23,789 bases of DNA from a bacterium. Its GTDB lineage: Bacteria; DRYD01. Positions 1 to 11,745 of the stretch are shown in pieces; position 1 is the stretch's first letter, and the number at the start of each line of letters is the position of its first letter. The notes under the pieces are model-generated. The model had not been told where the DNA came from, did not search any database, and saw only the letters and a list, made by a program, of their open reading frames with translations. The stretch covers positions 1-23,789 of the forward strand of contig JAUQQQ010000003.1 in assembly GCA_030549815.1 (NCBI GenBank). Direction: 5' to 3'. The translations under genes were made by a program, and so were the position numbers.

Positions 1-112
1 AAAAGTAAAAAAAATGTTAAAATTTGGTAATAAAAGAAAGTTTGAGTTAATGGAGGCTTTTGTTAATTTTTATCTAAATATTATCAATAGAATATCTGGG
101 AAGGTGTCTTTT

Positions 113-2719
113 ATGCAAGAAGTGGTTGAGAAAAACTATAATTTTAAGGAGATTGAAGAAAGGGTATTGGAAGAATTTTATAGTTATCCTATAGTTCCTA
201 AATTTAGAAGACCAACGTTTTCTATTGTTATCCCTCCTCCAAATGTAACAGGCTCTTTGCATATGGGACATGCTCTGAATTCAACTATTCAAGATTTTCT
301 GATAAGGTATAAGTTATTAAAAGGTTTTGATGCTGTTTGGTTTGTTGGAACTGACCATGCTGGGATAGCTACTCAAAATGTTGTTGAGAAAAAACTTTTA
401 AAAGAAGGTATAAAACGTTCAGATTTAACACGAGAGGAGTTTTTACAAAAAATTTGGGAATGGAAAAATGAATACGGAAACATAATATTAGAACAATTTA
501 AAAGATTGGGATTGTATGCTAATATAAATAATGCAAGATTTACGATGGATGAAGAATACACTGTTGCTGTAAGGAAAGCTTTTGTGGAATTGTACAACAA
601 GGGATATATCTATAAGGGGAAGAGGGTTGTGAATTGGTGTCCCAGATGCTTAACAAGTTTATCTGATTTGGAAGTTGTTTATAAGCCTACAAAGACCAAA
701 CTTTATTTTGTAAGGTATAGGATTTTTGATAGGGATGAGTATTTGGTTGTTGCTACAACAAGGCCAGAGACGATAATCGCCGATACCGCAGTAGCTGTTA
801 ATCCACAGGATCAGAGGTATACCAAATACATAGGTAGTCAGGTTGTTGTTCCTGTGGTTAATAGGTTAGTACCTGTTATAGCTTCTGAAGAAGTGGATAT
901 GGATTTTGGGACAGGAGCATTGAAAATTACCCCTGCTCACGATTTTAATGACTACAAGATATATCAAAAAAATAAAAATATCGAAATTATCAATGTATTT
1001 GATCAATTTGCAAAAATAAATTTAAGTGAATTGGAAAATAAGGAAGTGTTGCAGGAATTTGAAAGTTTGGATAGATTTGAGGCGCGTGAGAAATTTGTCC
1101 AGAAACTTGAAGAACTTGGACTTGTGGAAAAAATAGAGGATTATACTACTAATGTTGGGCATTGTTATAGGTGTGATACAGTAATAGAGCCTTTCTTTTC
1201 TGATCAGTGGTTTATCTCAATGAGAGATTTGGTAAGAGAGCCGAGGAAAGTTGTTGAAGAGGAGAAAGTAAGGTTTTATCCTTCTACTTACAAGAAAGTT
1301 GTTTTAGATTGGTATGACAGGATAGAGGATTGGTGTGTATCAAGGCAAATTCTATGGGGGCATAGAATACCGGTTTTTAACTGTAGGAAATGCGGTAATC
1401 AGTGGGCTTCTGAAAAAGATGAGAATGTATGCCCAAGGTGTAAGTCTGTGGATATTTTCCAGGAGGAGGATGTTTTAGATACCTGGTTCAGTTCTGCTCT
1501 CTGGCCTTTTGCCGTAATGTACTGGCCTAATAATTTCGAAAAATATCATCATTATTACTACCCAACTGATGTTTTAACTACTGCTCGTGAGATTGTTTTT
1601 CTTTGGGTTTCAAGAATGATAGTAATGTCTATGTTTTTCTTAAATGAAATACCTTTTAAAGATGTGATAATTCATGCGGTTATTCTGGCTCCTTCTGGTA
1701 AGAGGATGAGCAAATCATTGGGAACAGGGATAGATCCTTTGGAATTGATAGAAAAATATGGTGCTGACTCTGTAAGGATGGGACTTATCATACAAACTGC
1801 AGAATCTCAAGATGTTAAATTCAGTTTCGAAAAAATTGAAATGGCAAGAAATTTCATAAACAAATTATGGAACGCTATTCGATTTTTCCAAATTAAAAAA
1901 GAACAAAGAATAGAAAATAGAATAAATAAAGATAGTTTTCAAAAAATAAATTCATGGCTTATTTATCAACTTTTTGAGTTGATGGAAAACTTGGAAAGAT
2001 GTGTTGAGGAATATAGATTTTTCGATTACTGTATGTCTCTTTATCACTTTGTTTGGAATGTATTTTGTGATTGGTATATTGAATTTTCTAAATTTGTTGA
2101 TTATAAGGAGATAGAAGAAATTGTTGAGAATGTCATAAAGGTTATCCTTCTTTATTTGCACCCTATTATTCCCTTTGTCACTTACCATCTTTTTTATAAG
2201 TTGTTCAATCAGAAGATAACAGAGCAAAATTTAGATAGTTTAATAAATTTTGTTAAAACCAAGTTTTCTTATGTAAAGGAAGATTATGAATATGTTCAAA
2301 ATTTTGTGGATAGCGTGAAAGAGGTTAGGCCATTTGTTAATGATGTTTTGCAAGTTATCAAGAAGAATGTGGAGGTAAGGTTGGACAGTAATTATTTTAA
2401 TAACGATTTTTCCAATTTGTTTTTCTTTTTCACAAAAACATCTAATAATTCGTCTAAGCAAGATAAATTTTTTGTAATAAAAACTAAGTTAGGGGATGTT
2501 AGTATTTTTGTAGATGAAGAAAATATAGGAAAATTTAAGGAAATAATTGAAAAGAAAATTTCAGATTTACAGAAACAGATTGAAAAAATGGAAAAATTGT
2601 TGAATAATCAAGATTTTGTAAATAAAGCGGATAAAGAGGTTATACGTAATTATCAAGAAAATTTACAAAAAGTAAAGGAAATGTTAAATATTAATGAAAG
2701 AATATTAAAAGAAATATGA
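113..2719 (+). CDS. valS: Valyl-tRNA synthetase
   Basis: Class I aminoacyl-tRNA synthetase that charges tRNA-Val in the cytoplasm. Visible motifs are the HIGH-type HMGH (residues 50-53, after PPPNVTGSL), the [10 protein letters not shown] segment, the editing-domain region with VATTRPET, the [10 protein letters not shown] block and RMSKS (531-535). Several Cys pairs (CPRC, CYRC, CRKC, CPRC) suggest zinc knuckles. The C-terminus is a Lys/Glu-rich helical coiled coil typical of the ValS tRNA-binding arm. I chose the ATG at 113 because AAGGTG lies six bases upstream and the product begins like other ValS proteins (868 aa). The frame is open back to an ATG at 14, but those extra 33 residues look unlike a ValS N-terminus and that ATG has no clear ribosome site. 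The stop overlaps the clpX start (ATGA), implying translational coupling. Confidence 0.97.
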   Translation: MQEVVEKNYNFKEIEERVLEEFYSYPIVPKFRRPTFSIVIPPPNVTGSLHMGHALNSTIQDFLIRYKLLKGFDAVWFVGTDHAGIATQNVVEKKLLKEGIKRSDLTREEFLQKIWEWKNEYGNIILEQFKRLGLYANINNARFTMDEEYTVAVRKAFVELYNKGYIYKGKRVVNWCPRCLTSLSDLEVVYKPTKTKLYFVRYRIFDRDEYLVVATTRPETIIADTAVAVNPQDQRYTKYIGSQVVVPVVNRLVPVIASEEVDMDFGTGALKITPAHDFNDYKIYQKNKNIEIINVFDQFAKINLSELENKEVLQEFESLDRFEAREKFVQKLEELGLVEKIEDYTTNVGHCYRCDTVIEPFFSDQWFISMRDLVREPRKVVEEEKVRFYPSTYKKVVLDWYDRIEDWCVSRQILWGHRIPVFNCRKCGNQWASEKDENVCPRCKSVDIFQEEDVLDTWFSSALWPFAVMYWPNNFEKYHHYYYPTDVLTTAREIVFLWVSRMIVMSMFFLNEIPFKDVIIHAVILAPSGKRMSKSLGTGIDPLELIEKYGADSVRMGLIIQTAESQDVKFSFEKIEMARNFINKLWNAIRFFQIKKEQRIENRINKDSFQKINSWLIYQLFELMENLERCVEEYRFFDYCMSLYHFVWNVFCDWYIEFSKFVDYKEIEEIVENVIKVILLYLHPIIPFVTYHLFYKLFNQKITEQNLDSLINFVKTKFSYVKEDYEYVQNFVDSVKEVRPFVNDVLQVIKKNVEVRLDSNYFNNDFSNLFFFFTKTSNNSSKQDKFFVIKTKLGDVSIFVDEENIGKFKEIIEKKISDLQKQIEKMEKLLNNQDFVNKADKEVIRNYQENLQKVKEMLNINERILKEI

Positions 2720-3924
2720 TTTGTGATTTTTGTGGAAAGGAAGTAGAAAATAAAATTGTATTAAAGGGTAAGAATTCAAATATTTGCGAAAATTGTATTT
2801 TAGAAGGTTATAAAACTCTTGAGCTGGTTAAAGAGAAAAAGAGTAATGATAAGAGCATCAAATTATTAACTCCTTCTCAGATAAAAAAACATTTGGATGA
2901 TTATGTTGTGGGTCAGGAAAGAGCAAAGAAGATTATTTCGGTTGCTGTGTATAATCACTATAAGAGGGTATTGACGGGTGGTAAGAATGATTTAGTTTCT
3001 AATTTAGGTTTAGATGATGTCCAGTTGCCAAAATCCAATGTTTTATTGATAGGGCCTACGGGGTCTGGGAAAACTTATTTAGCAAGCACTTTAGCAAAAA
3101 TATTGAACGTACCTTTTTCTATTTCTGATGCAACATCTTTAACTGAGGCGGGGTATGTGGGGGAAGATGTTGAGAACATACTCTTAAGATTGATCCAAGC
3201 AGCAAACTGGGATTTAGAATATGCTCAAATTGGGATATGTTATATAGATGAGATAGATAAGATAGCACGTAAGAGTGCTGATAATCCGTCGATAACAAGA
3301 GATGTTTCAGGTGAAGGTGTTCAACAGGCTCTGTTAAAAATATTGGAAGGAACGGTTGCTAATGTCCCTCCTCAAGGTGGAAGGAAACATCCTCATCAGC
3401 AGTTTATACAATTTGATACAACTAATGTTTTGTTTATTGCTGGTGGAGCTTTTAGTGGTATAGAGGATATAGTTAAAAATAAAGTAAAGACTTCCACTCT
3501 TGGATTTAGGGTTAATCCTGTTAAGCAAGAAGAAATAGATTACATGCTTTATGTGGACAATGAGGATTTATTAAAGTATGGTTTTATTCCTGAATTTGTG
3601 GGTAGATTTCCTGTAATAGCAACGCTATCGAAATTAACTTTGCAAGAATTGGAGGATATACTTATTAAACCAAAGAATTCTATAATAAAGCAGTATCAAA
3701 AATTATTGGCATTAGATGGGATTATTTTAAAAGTAGATGATAAAGCTATATCTTTGATAGCCAAGAAAGCTTATGAAAGTAAAACCGGAGCAAGGGCACT
3801 TAAATCGATTGTGGAAGGAATATTGTTAGATATAATGTTTGAAATACCTAGCTCTGAAAACATTACAGAAGTAATAATTACTGAAGATGTCATACTTAAT
3901 AATAAACAGCCTATAGTGAGGTAA
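2716..3924 (+). CDS. clpX: ATP-dependent Clp protease ATP-binding subunit ClpX
   Basis: AAA+ unfoldase that delivers substrates to ClpP. The N-terminal zinc-binding domain has Cys3, Cys6, Cys24 and Cys27. Walker A is GPTGSGKT (113-120), the pore loop GYVG is at 146-149, Walker B ICYIDEID is at 174-181 and the RKH pore loop is at 223-225. Length (402 aa) is normal for the family. It overlaps valS by four bases and is followed after one base by the HD-GYP gene. No clpP lies in the window, so the peptidase partner must be encoded elsewhere. The only apparent start is the ATG embedded in the valS stop overlap, so translation is probably coupled. Confidence 0.98.
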   Translation: MICDFCGKEVENKIVLKGKNSNICENCILEGYKTLELVKEKKSNDKSIKLLTPSQIKKHLDDYVVGQERAKKIISVAVYNHYKRVLTGGKNDLVSNLGLDDVQLPKSNVLLIGPTGSGKTYLASTLAKILNVPFSISDATSLTEAGYVGEDVENILLRLIQAANWDLEYAQIGICYIDEIDKIARKSADNPSITRDVSGEGVQQALLKILEGTVANVPPQGGRKHPHQQFIQFDTTNVLFIAGGAFSGIEDIVKNKVKTSTLGFRVNPVKQEEIDYMLYVDNEDLLKYGFIPEFVGRFPVIATLSKLTLQELEDILIKPKNSIIKQYQKLLALDGIILKVDDKAISLIAKKAYESKTGARALKSIVEGILLDIMFEIPSSENITEVIITEDVILNNKQPIVR

Positions 3925-3925
3925 A

Positions 3926-5710
3926 ATGCAAGACGTAATAAAATTAAAGAAAAAATTACTGTTTTTTGACTATTTGTTTTTTATTGTTGTCATTATTTTT
4001 AACATTATTTTATATGTAAAATTCAAGACGATAGATTTTATTTTTGTGAGTGTAAGTTTAGTTGTTTTATTTTTTTCTACTATACCTTATTTTAGAGATT
4101 TTAGTGTTGAGAATTTTAAGCTTACTTTTTTTATTCAGGCTTTAGGATTAATAGTTCTTTCATTTTTAGCATCCTTAAAATCACCATTGTTTTTATTTGT
4201 AGTTTTGCTTTCTTCAATTTATATCTCTGTCTTATCTATATTTAAGGATAGTTATAAATATATTATTCCGTTGGTTGTTTTGAGTTTTATATCTTTAAGT
4301 TTATTATTTTTGTATGGTGATTTATTTAATGTTCAAGTAGCTAAAAAGCTTTTTAATGTTGGTTTTTTGAATGATTATCCTTTGTTTTTGATATTTTCAT
4401 TGGTTTTAGTTTTATTTGGGATTTATTTAGCAAACGAAATAAGATCGTTTATAATGGATTATTACAAATCTCAGGTTATGTCAATTGTTCATAGTAAAAT
4501 TGAAGAGATCAATAAAATTGCTCAAGAAAAGGCTAAAGAAGCAGAGGAAAAACATAGAGAGTCTGTAATAATGAAAGAAAAACAGGAAAAAATATTTGAA
4601 ATAAATGCTAATTTAGCAAGAAAGGTAAGGAATATAAAGGCACAGCTGCAATACATAGCAACAGAATTGAAAGAGATGCTTTATGCTACTGGCGTTGTAA
4701 TTTTGCTTGATAAATCAGGATTGGTTAGCGCTGATTACTATATTGATGTTCCTTTGCCTGTTGTTGAAATGTTAAAAGTTTCACCCCGAAGTAATGAAAA
4801 TATTAGGAAAATAATAAGTTATGCAATGAAAAATAAAGAAATTGTACATATTGATAAGAGAAGAAATATATTCCCGCAGCAATTCTCTATGGAAGAATGT
4901 GCAAAGTTCTTGCAAGAGATTTCCAAACTTACTTTTGAAGTTTATGAAATTCTTCTTATACCTATAATTAATAGTTTTGGAGATGTAATGGGATTATTTG
5001 TGGTATTTAACAGTAAATATGAAGGGTTTGGTGATATTGATAAAAAATTGGGAGAGTTGATGGGGGTTCAAGCAGGAATAATAATACATAATTCAATACT
5101 TATTAAAAGACTTGAAGATACATTTTATGAAACTATTAACGCTTTTAGTAGTGCTATTGAGGCTAAGGATAAGTATACGCCAGTTCTACATACCTATAGG
5201 GTTGGTGAATTAGCTTATAAGGTTGCTTTGGAGATGGGATTGAGTGAAGAAGAAGCTGAAAGAATAAAAATAGCAGGTATATTACATGATGTTGGGAAAT
5301 TAGCTATACCAGATAGTATATTGGCAAAACAGGGTCCTTTAACTGAAGAAGAAAGAGAAATTATTAAAACTCACTCTGAAGAAGGTAGTAAGATACTTTC
5401 AAAAATATCGTTTTTTAGAGAAAAAGGTATTCATATATATGTTTTGTATCATCATGAAAGAGTAGACGGCAAAGGATATCCTAAGGGGCTTAGGGGAAGA
5501 GAAATACCTTTGGCTGCTAATATAATATCTATTGCTGATACTTATGATGCTATATCTACACCAAGACCATATAATAAACATTATGCTTCTGAACAAAAAG
5601 CTATAGAGATAATTAAGAATGAGAGAGGCAGGCAATTCTTTGAAGAAGTCGTCGATGCTTTCTTTAGAGTCTTAGAAAAAGAAAAAATGAAAAAAAGAGC
5701 AACAGGATAA
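3926..5710 (+). CDS. Membrane GAF/HD-GYP domain protein, probable cyclic-di-GMP phosphodiesterase
   Basis: Residues 10-172 form about five to six hydrophobic segments. They are followed by a charged coiled coil (about 180-250), a GAF-like sensor domain (about 250-395) and an HD-GYP domain (about 400-585). HD-GYP landmarks are His422, the HD pair 454-455 in GILHDVGK, His483, the HH pair 509-510, GYP 517-519 and Asp538 in ADTYDA. All expected metal ligands appear present, so the enzyme is likely active; the family hydrolyses c-di-GMP at the inner face of the membrane. It starts one base after the clpX stop, with GAGGT in the clpX end as ribosome site, so it is co-transcribed with valS-clpX. The signal sensed by the GAF domain cannot be read from sequence. 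Confidence 0.93.
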   Translation: MQDVIKLKKKLLFFDYLFFIVVIIFNIILYVKFKTIDFIFVSVSLVVLFFSTIPYFRDFSVENFKLTFFIQALGLIVLSFLASLKSPLFLFVVLLSSIYISVLSIFKDSYKYIIPLVVLSFISLSLLFLYGDLFNVQVAKKLFNVGFLNDYPLFLIFSLVLVLFGIYLANEIRSFIMDYYKSQVMSIVHSKIEEINKIAQEKAKEAEEKHRESVIMKEKQEKIFEINANLARKVRNIKAQLQYIATELKEMLYATGVVILLDKSGLVSADYYIDVPLPVVEMLKVSPRSNENIRKIISYAMKNKEIVHIDKRRNIFPQQFSMEECAKFLQEISKLTFEVYEILLIPIINSFGDVMGLFVVFNSKYEGFGDIDKKLGELMGVQAGIIIHNSILIKRLEDTFYETINAFSSAIEAKDKYTPVLHTYRVGELAYKVALEMGLSEEEAERIKIAGILHDVGKLAIPDSILAKQGPLTEEEREIIKTHSEEGSKILSKISFFREKGIHIYVLYHHERVDGKGYPKGLRGREIPLAANIISIADTYDAISTPRPYNKHYASEQKAIEIIKNERGRQFFEEVVDAFFRVLEKEKMKKRATG

Positions 5711-5737
5711 TTAATTAACAAGAAAAGGGGGAATAGT

Positions 5738-6286
5738 ATGAAAATAACATTCTATACAAGAGGTGTAGAAATCGATGACCAAATGAGGTTAAAAATAAAA
5801 GAAAAATTTGATAGGTTAAATCGATACTTTGTAAAAATTGAAAAATACGATAGCGAGGATTCATTGGAAACTGATATACACATAGATTTTCAGCGAGGAA
5901 TATACAACGTTAAAGTTATTTTGGATCTTGATGGACAAGAAATAGTTATTAAAGACTCTGCCAATAATCTAATGGATGCTATAAACTCTGTCGTGGATTC
6001 TATGGAAATAAAATTATCAAAGTATAAAGACAAAATAGTAACTGGGCATAGGCATAGAATAAGAGTGGTTGAATTACAGGAAAATGAAGAAAATGATACC
6101 AATAAGGAAGTCGATATAATTAGGAAAAGGTTAGAGGTCCCAGTTATATCTGAAAAGAAAGCTATAAATGCTATGCTAAATGACAAATCTTTGTCCTACC
6201 TTATTTTCTACAATAGAGATACTGATAAGATAAATCTATTAACTAAATCGGACCAAGGATTGATATTGACAGAGTTAGTTATATGA
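5738..6286 (+). CDS. hpf: Long-form ribosome hibernation promoting factor (HPF/RaiA family)
   Basis: The N-terminal domain (residues 1-105) has the beta-alpha-beta pattern of HPF/YfiA, opening with MKITFYTRGVEIDD. The C-terminal part (about 130-182), ending in TKSDQGLILTELVI, fits the short dimerisation domain of long HPF. The total of 182 aa matches the long form, which in other bacteria pairs 70S ribosomes into inactive 100S dimers during slow growth. AAGGGGG upstream is the ribosome site. It sits 27 bases after the HD-GYP gene and its TGA overlaps the secA ATG, so it belongs to the same operon. The hpf-secA neighbourhood is common in bacteria and supports the call. Confidence 0.93.
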   Translation: MKITFYTRGVEIDDQMRLKIKEKFDRLNRYFVKIEKYDSEDSLETDIHIDFQRGIYNVKVILDLDGQEIVIKDSANNLMDAINSVVDSMEIKLSKYKDKIVTGHRHRIRVVELQENEENDTNKEVDIIRKRLEVPVISEKKAINAMLNDKSLSYLIFYNRDTDKINLLTKSDQGLILTELVI

Positions 6287-8784
6287 TAAAACTTATAGAA
6301 AAGATAGTAAAATTATTTGATCCTAATGAACATGAATTAAAAAGAATAAGACCATTGGTTAGTAGAATAAATGATTACGAAAGTGTTGTTTCTAAACTAT
6401 CTGATGAAGAATTAAAAAATAAGACAATAGAGTTTAGGGAGAGGATAAGCAAAGGGGAAAGTTTGGATTCTATTTTAGTAGAGGCTTTTGCTGTTGTAAG
6501 AGAGACTTCAAAGAGAGTGTTGAAAATGCGCCATTTTGATGTCCAGTTAATCGGTGGTATTGTTTTGCATCAAGGTAGGATAGCAGAAATGAAGACAGGT
6601 GAAGGGAAGACATTGGTTGCTACCTTGCCTGCTTATTTAAATGCTTTAACGGGTAAAGGTGTACATATTGTTACTGTTAACGATTATTTGGCTAAGAGAG
6701 ACGCAGAATGGATGGGACCTATATACTCTTTCTTAGGGCTTAAAGTAGGGTTTATCCAACAATTGATGGATAAAAACACAAGGAAAGAAATGTATGATTG
6801 TGACATAACATACGTAACTAATTATGAAGTGGGTTTTGATTATTTAAGAGATAACCTTGTGTATAGAGTGGAAGATCGAGTTTTAAGAGGATTAAATTAT
6901 GCTATCATTGATGAAGTTGACTCTATTTTGATAGATGAAGCAAGAACACCATTGATAATTTCTGGGCCTACTGAAGATAAACCTGAACTTTTTACTAAAT
7001 TCGCTAAATTAGCTAAAATTATGGAAAAAGATAAGCATTATACTGTTGAGGAAAAATCTCACTCTATAGCACTCACTGAAGAAGGCATAGATTTCTTGGA
7101 GAAAGAGCTAAAGATAGATGATCTTTACAGTAATGAAAATTGGATATATGCTTTCCATATTAATGCTGCTTTAAAGGCAAAGGAATTTTTCCAAAGGGAT
7201 AGGGAATATATTGTGGAAAATGGAGAGGTAATTATTATCGATGAATTTACTGGTAGAAAGATGTATGGCAGAAGGTTTTCTGGTGGTATTCACCAGGCTA
7301 TAGAAGCAAAAGAAGGTATAGAAGTAAGGCATGATAATCGAACACTTGCTACCATAACTTATCAAAACTTTTTCAGGATGTATTCAAAATTGGCTGGAAT
7401 GACAGGAACTGCCGCAACCGAAGAAGAAGAATTTAAGCAAATATACAATATGGATGTTGTAGTTATACCTACTTATAGACCAACTCGTAGGAAGGATCAT
7501 CCTGATAAAATATTCCAAAATGAGAGAGGGAAATTTGAGGCTTTAGTTGATTTTGTAGAAAATCTTCATAAGCAAGGAAGACCTGTATTGATAGGAACAA
7601 GAAACATAATAAAAAACGAAATAATTTCTCAAATGTTAAGTAAGCGAGGGATCCCTCATAATGTTTTAAATGCTAAAAACCACGAAAAGGAAGCAGAGAT
7701 AATAGCTCAAGCCGGTAAAATTGGTGCTGTTACTGTAGCAACCAATATGGCAGGAAGGGGAGTCGATATAATACTTGGTGGAAAACCACTTAGTGACCAA
7801 GAATTGTGTGATTTACCAGATTGTAAGGTAGAATTCAAGCATACCAAAGAATACCATAAGGTTGTTGAATTAGGCGGGCTTTATGTGATTGGAACTGAAA
7901 GGCATGAATCGAGAAGGATAGATAATCAGTTGAGAGGAAGAGCTGGTAGGTTAGGTGATAATGGGGATACAGTTTTTTATATTTCTATCGAAGATGAACT
8001 ATTTAAGATTTTTGGCGGAGAAAGCTTTATTAATTTTGCACAGACCCTGTTTTCTAAGCTCGATGAAAAGGATAATATTTCTAATCCTATTTTAGCTAAG
8101 CAATTGGACAGTGTTCAGAAAAAAATAGAAGCCACTCATTTCCAAATAAGAAAAACCCTATTAGCTTATGATGATGTTGTTAATAGACAAAGGGAAGTTT
8201 TTTACAAAGAAAGAGATAAAATATTGTATAAAAAAGAAATTTTCGATGTTATTGCTTCTACAGTTTCCGAAATTATCGAAAGAATACTTAACTTTGTTTT
8301 ATCATTTGAAGAAAATATTTATACTAAGTCATTCGTATTAGAAAAAGTAAAGGATTTCTTAAATAATTATAATTTAGAGAAAGATCTTTTAGAAAAAGTA
8401 TTAATGGTAGTGCAGGAAAAGTTACCAGAAAGTATAACGAAGGAAGGATTGAGTAAAATTTTTGATGACCTTGATAATAGTGTTGTAACTGTGATGATGT
8501 TTGAATTAAAAGAAAGGTTGCAGTTGAGTAATGTCCCTGAGGAAATAGTTTTGGAGATATTGAAGAATGTAATACTGGAAATAATGGATAAACATTGGAT
8601 TGAACATTTGCATAATATTGAATATTTGAGAGAAGGTATAAAATTGAGGGGATGGGGAAATATCGACCCGCTGACTGCTTTTAGAAGTGAAGCAAATGAA
8701 TTATTTAGTGAAATGATAACAAATATACACGATGATATTATGAGAACTGTATTCAAATTGATGATCGTTGTAAGGTATAATTAA
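6283..8784 (+). CDS. secA: Preprotein translocase ATPase SecA
   Basis: Motor ATPase that drives unfolded proteins through SecYEG. Walker A is MKTGEGKT (103-110), followed by the VTVNDYLAKRDAEWMGP segment, the DEVD box with IDEARTPLIISG, and the second motor domain with GTRN, VATNMAGRGVDI and the QLRGRAGR motif. The length is 833 aa. The C-terminal tail with the CxCx8C(H/C) zinc motif seen in many SecA proteins is absent; the protein ends shortly after the helical wing/scaffold region. Such tail-less forms exist in several lineages, so this is not evidence of truncation. The start overlaps the hpf stop (ATGA), indicating coupling. Confidence 0.98.
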   Translation: MIKLIEKIVKLFDPNEHELKRIRPLVSRINDYESVVSKLSDEELKNKTIEFRERISKGESLDSILVEAFAVVRETSKRVLKMRHFDVQLIGGIVLHQGRIAEMKTGEGKTLVATLPAYLNALTGKGVHIVTVNDYLAKRDAEWMGPIYSFLGLKVGFIQQLMDKNTRKEMYDCDITYVTNYEVGFDYLRDNLVYRVEDRVLRGLNYAIIDEVDSILIDEARTPLIISGPTEDKPELFTKFAKLAKIMEKDKHYTVEEKSHSIALTEEGIDFLEKELKIDDLYSNENWIYAFHINAALKAKEFFQRDREYIVENGEVIIIDEFTGRKMYGRRFSGGIHQAIEAKEGIEVRHDNRTLATITYQNFFRMYSKLAGMTGTAATEEEEFKQIYNMDVVVIPTYRPTRRKDHPDKIFQNERGKFEALVDFVENLHKQGRPVLIGTRNIIKNEIISQMLSKRGIPHNVLNAKNHEKEAEIIAQAGKIGAVTVATNMAGRGVDIILGGKPLSDQELCDLPDCKVEFKHTKEYHKVVELGGLYVIGTERHESRRIDNQLRGRAGRLGDNGDTVFYISIEDELFKIFGGESFINFAQTLFSKLDEKDNISNPILAKQLDSVQKKIEATHFQIRKTLLAYDDVVNRQREVFYKERDKILYKKEIFDVIASTVSEIIERILNFVLSFEENIYTKSFVLEKVKDFLNNYNLEKDLLEKVLMVVQEKLPESITKEGLSKIFDDLDNSVVTVMMFELKERLQLSNVPEEIVLEILKNVILEIMDKHWIEHLHNIEYLREGIKLRGWGNIDPLTAFRSEANELFSEMITNIHDDIMRTVFKLMIVVRYN

Positions 8785-8855
8785 GAAATTCGTATAATTA
8801 AAAAATTCAAAGGTTTGGAATATTCATTACTTTATGAAATTGGGGGTGTTAAGAT

Positions 8856-10923
<2,068 letters not shown>

Positions 10924-10928
10924 AATTT

Positions 10929-10995
10929 GCCGCTTGTTGGGGATGCGGTATATAAATACCCTGACCTATGAAAATAGTAAAAACTATTTTCATAG
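10929..10995 (+). other. Structured spacer with three hairpins between ligA and the hydrolase gene
   Basis: Three adjacent inverted repeats can be read. TGCCGC (10928-10933) pairs with GCGGTA (10945-10950), including one G-U pair, around an 11-base loop holding GGGG. GGTAT (10947-10951) pairs with ATACC (10956-10960) as an alternative to part of the first stem. CTATGAAAATAGT (10966-10978) pairs perfectly with 10983-10995 around an AAAA loop. No T-run follows, so it is not a standard intrinsic terminator on either strand. The last stem ends 12 bases before the next start codon, so it could act on translation or be an operator. Confidence 0.5.
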
Positions 10996-11007
10996 TTAAA
11001 GAGTGTT

Positions 11008-11745
11008 ATGAAAGTAGGTTTGTTAGTTGGATCAAATTTAAATCCTGTTGTTTTTGATGAGTACGTTAATTTTGCTAATTTAATCCAAAAAAGTATAAAT
11101 GAGAAAATGTCTAAAAATAATCAAGTTGAAGTTATTGAGATTAATAAAGAAACATTGGGTAAGGTTGAAGGTGTTGATGTGGTTGTTTTATCGGGTGGAG
11201 AGGACGTTCATCCTGAGTATTATAATAGCAAGGTAAAATATAATGATGATTTATATGAATTTAATAGACAGAGGGATGAAATAGAATTAGAGTTACTGGA
11301 AAAATTTCATAAGGTTAAACCGATTTTTGGGATATGTAGGGGTATTCAAGTAATAAATGTTTTTTTTAAGGGAACACTTTTTCAGCATTTACCTTATGAT
11401 TTGAGGGGTATTGTTATAGAGAACGCTCATAAGATCTATCCTGATGTTAAAAGATTTGAAGACAAAAGAAAGTTAAGGCATATTATAAAAGGAAAAGTTT
11501 TCGAGTTATTGAATTTTAAGACAAATTTGGAAATTAATAATTTTAGAATGGTTAATAGTAGGCATCACCAGGCTGTTGCGAAATTAGGTAACTCCCTGGA
11601 AATTTTAGCAATAAGTAGGGATGGTATAGTTGAGATTTTAAAGCATTCATCTTTACCTATTTTGGCTGTTCAATACCACCCTGAGCAAAAGGAGATAGTG
11701 GATTATCAGTATCCTCTTATAGATTATTTTGTAAATATTTTTTGA
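11008..11745 (+). CDS. Class I glutamine amidotransferase-like hydrolase (peptidase C26, gamma-glutamyl hydrolase family)
   Basis: A 245-residue stand-alone class I GATase fold. The nucleophile is Cys110 in GICRGIQVIN and the His-Glu pair is His224 and Glu226 in QYHPE. The SGGEDVHPEYY (62-72) and NSRHHQAV (183-190) motifs are characteristic of the C26 group that includes gamma-glutamyl-GABA hydrolase (PuuD); the usual GGTL is KGTL here. The likely reaction is hydrolysis of a gamma-glutamyl amide, with substrate unknown. No putrescine-pathway genes are nearby, so a PuuD name is not justified. Its stop is directly adjacent to the stop of the convergent pilin-like gene, with no bases between them. 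The ribosome site is weak (GAGTG), and a strong hairpin lies just upstream. Confidence 0.88.
   Translation: MKVGLLVGSNLNPVVFDEYVNFANLIQKSINEKMSKNNQVEVIEINKETLGKVEGVDVVVLSGGEDVHPEYYNSKVKYNDDLYEFNRQRDEIELELLEKFHKVKPIFGICRGIQVINVFFKGTLFQHLPYDLRGIVIENAHKIYPDVKRFEDKRKLRHIIKGKVFELLNFKTNLEINNFRMVNSRHHQAVAKLGNSLEILAISRDGIVEILKHSSLPILAVQYHPEQKEIVDYQYPLIDYFVNIF

Noticed and set aside
14-112. Extra 33-residue N-terminus on ValS from the ATG at 14
   Set aside because: The ATG at 113 has AAGGTG at correct spacing and the product then matches the usual ValS start; the extension looks non-homologous.
8793-8798. Promoter for the cupin-ligA pair
   Set aside because: TATAAT is present but the nearest -35-like sequence (TTGTAA) is 19 bases away and inside secA; too weak to call.
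10966-10995. Intrinsic terminator after ligA
   Set aside because: The hairpin is perfect, but neither strand has a T-run after it.
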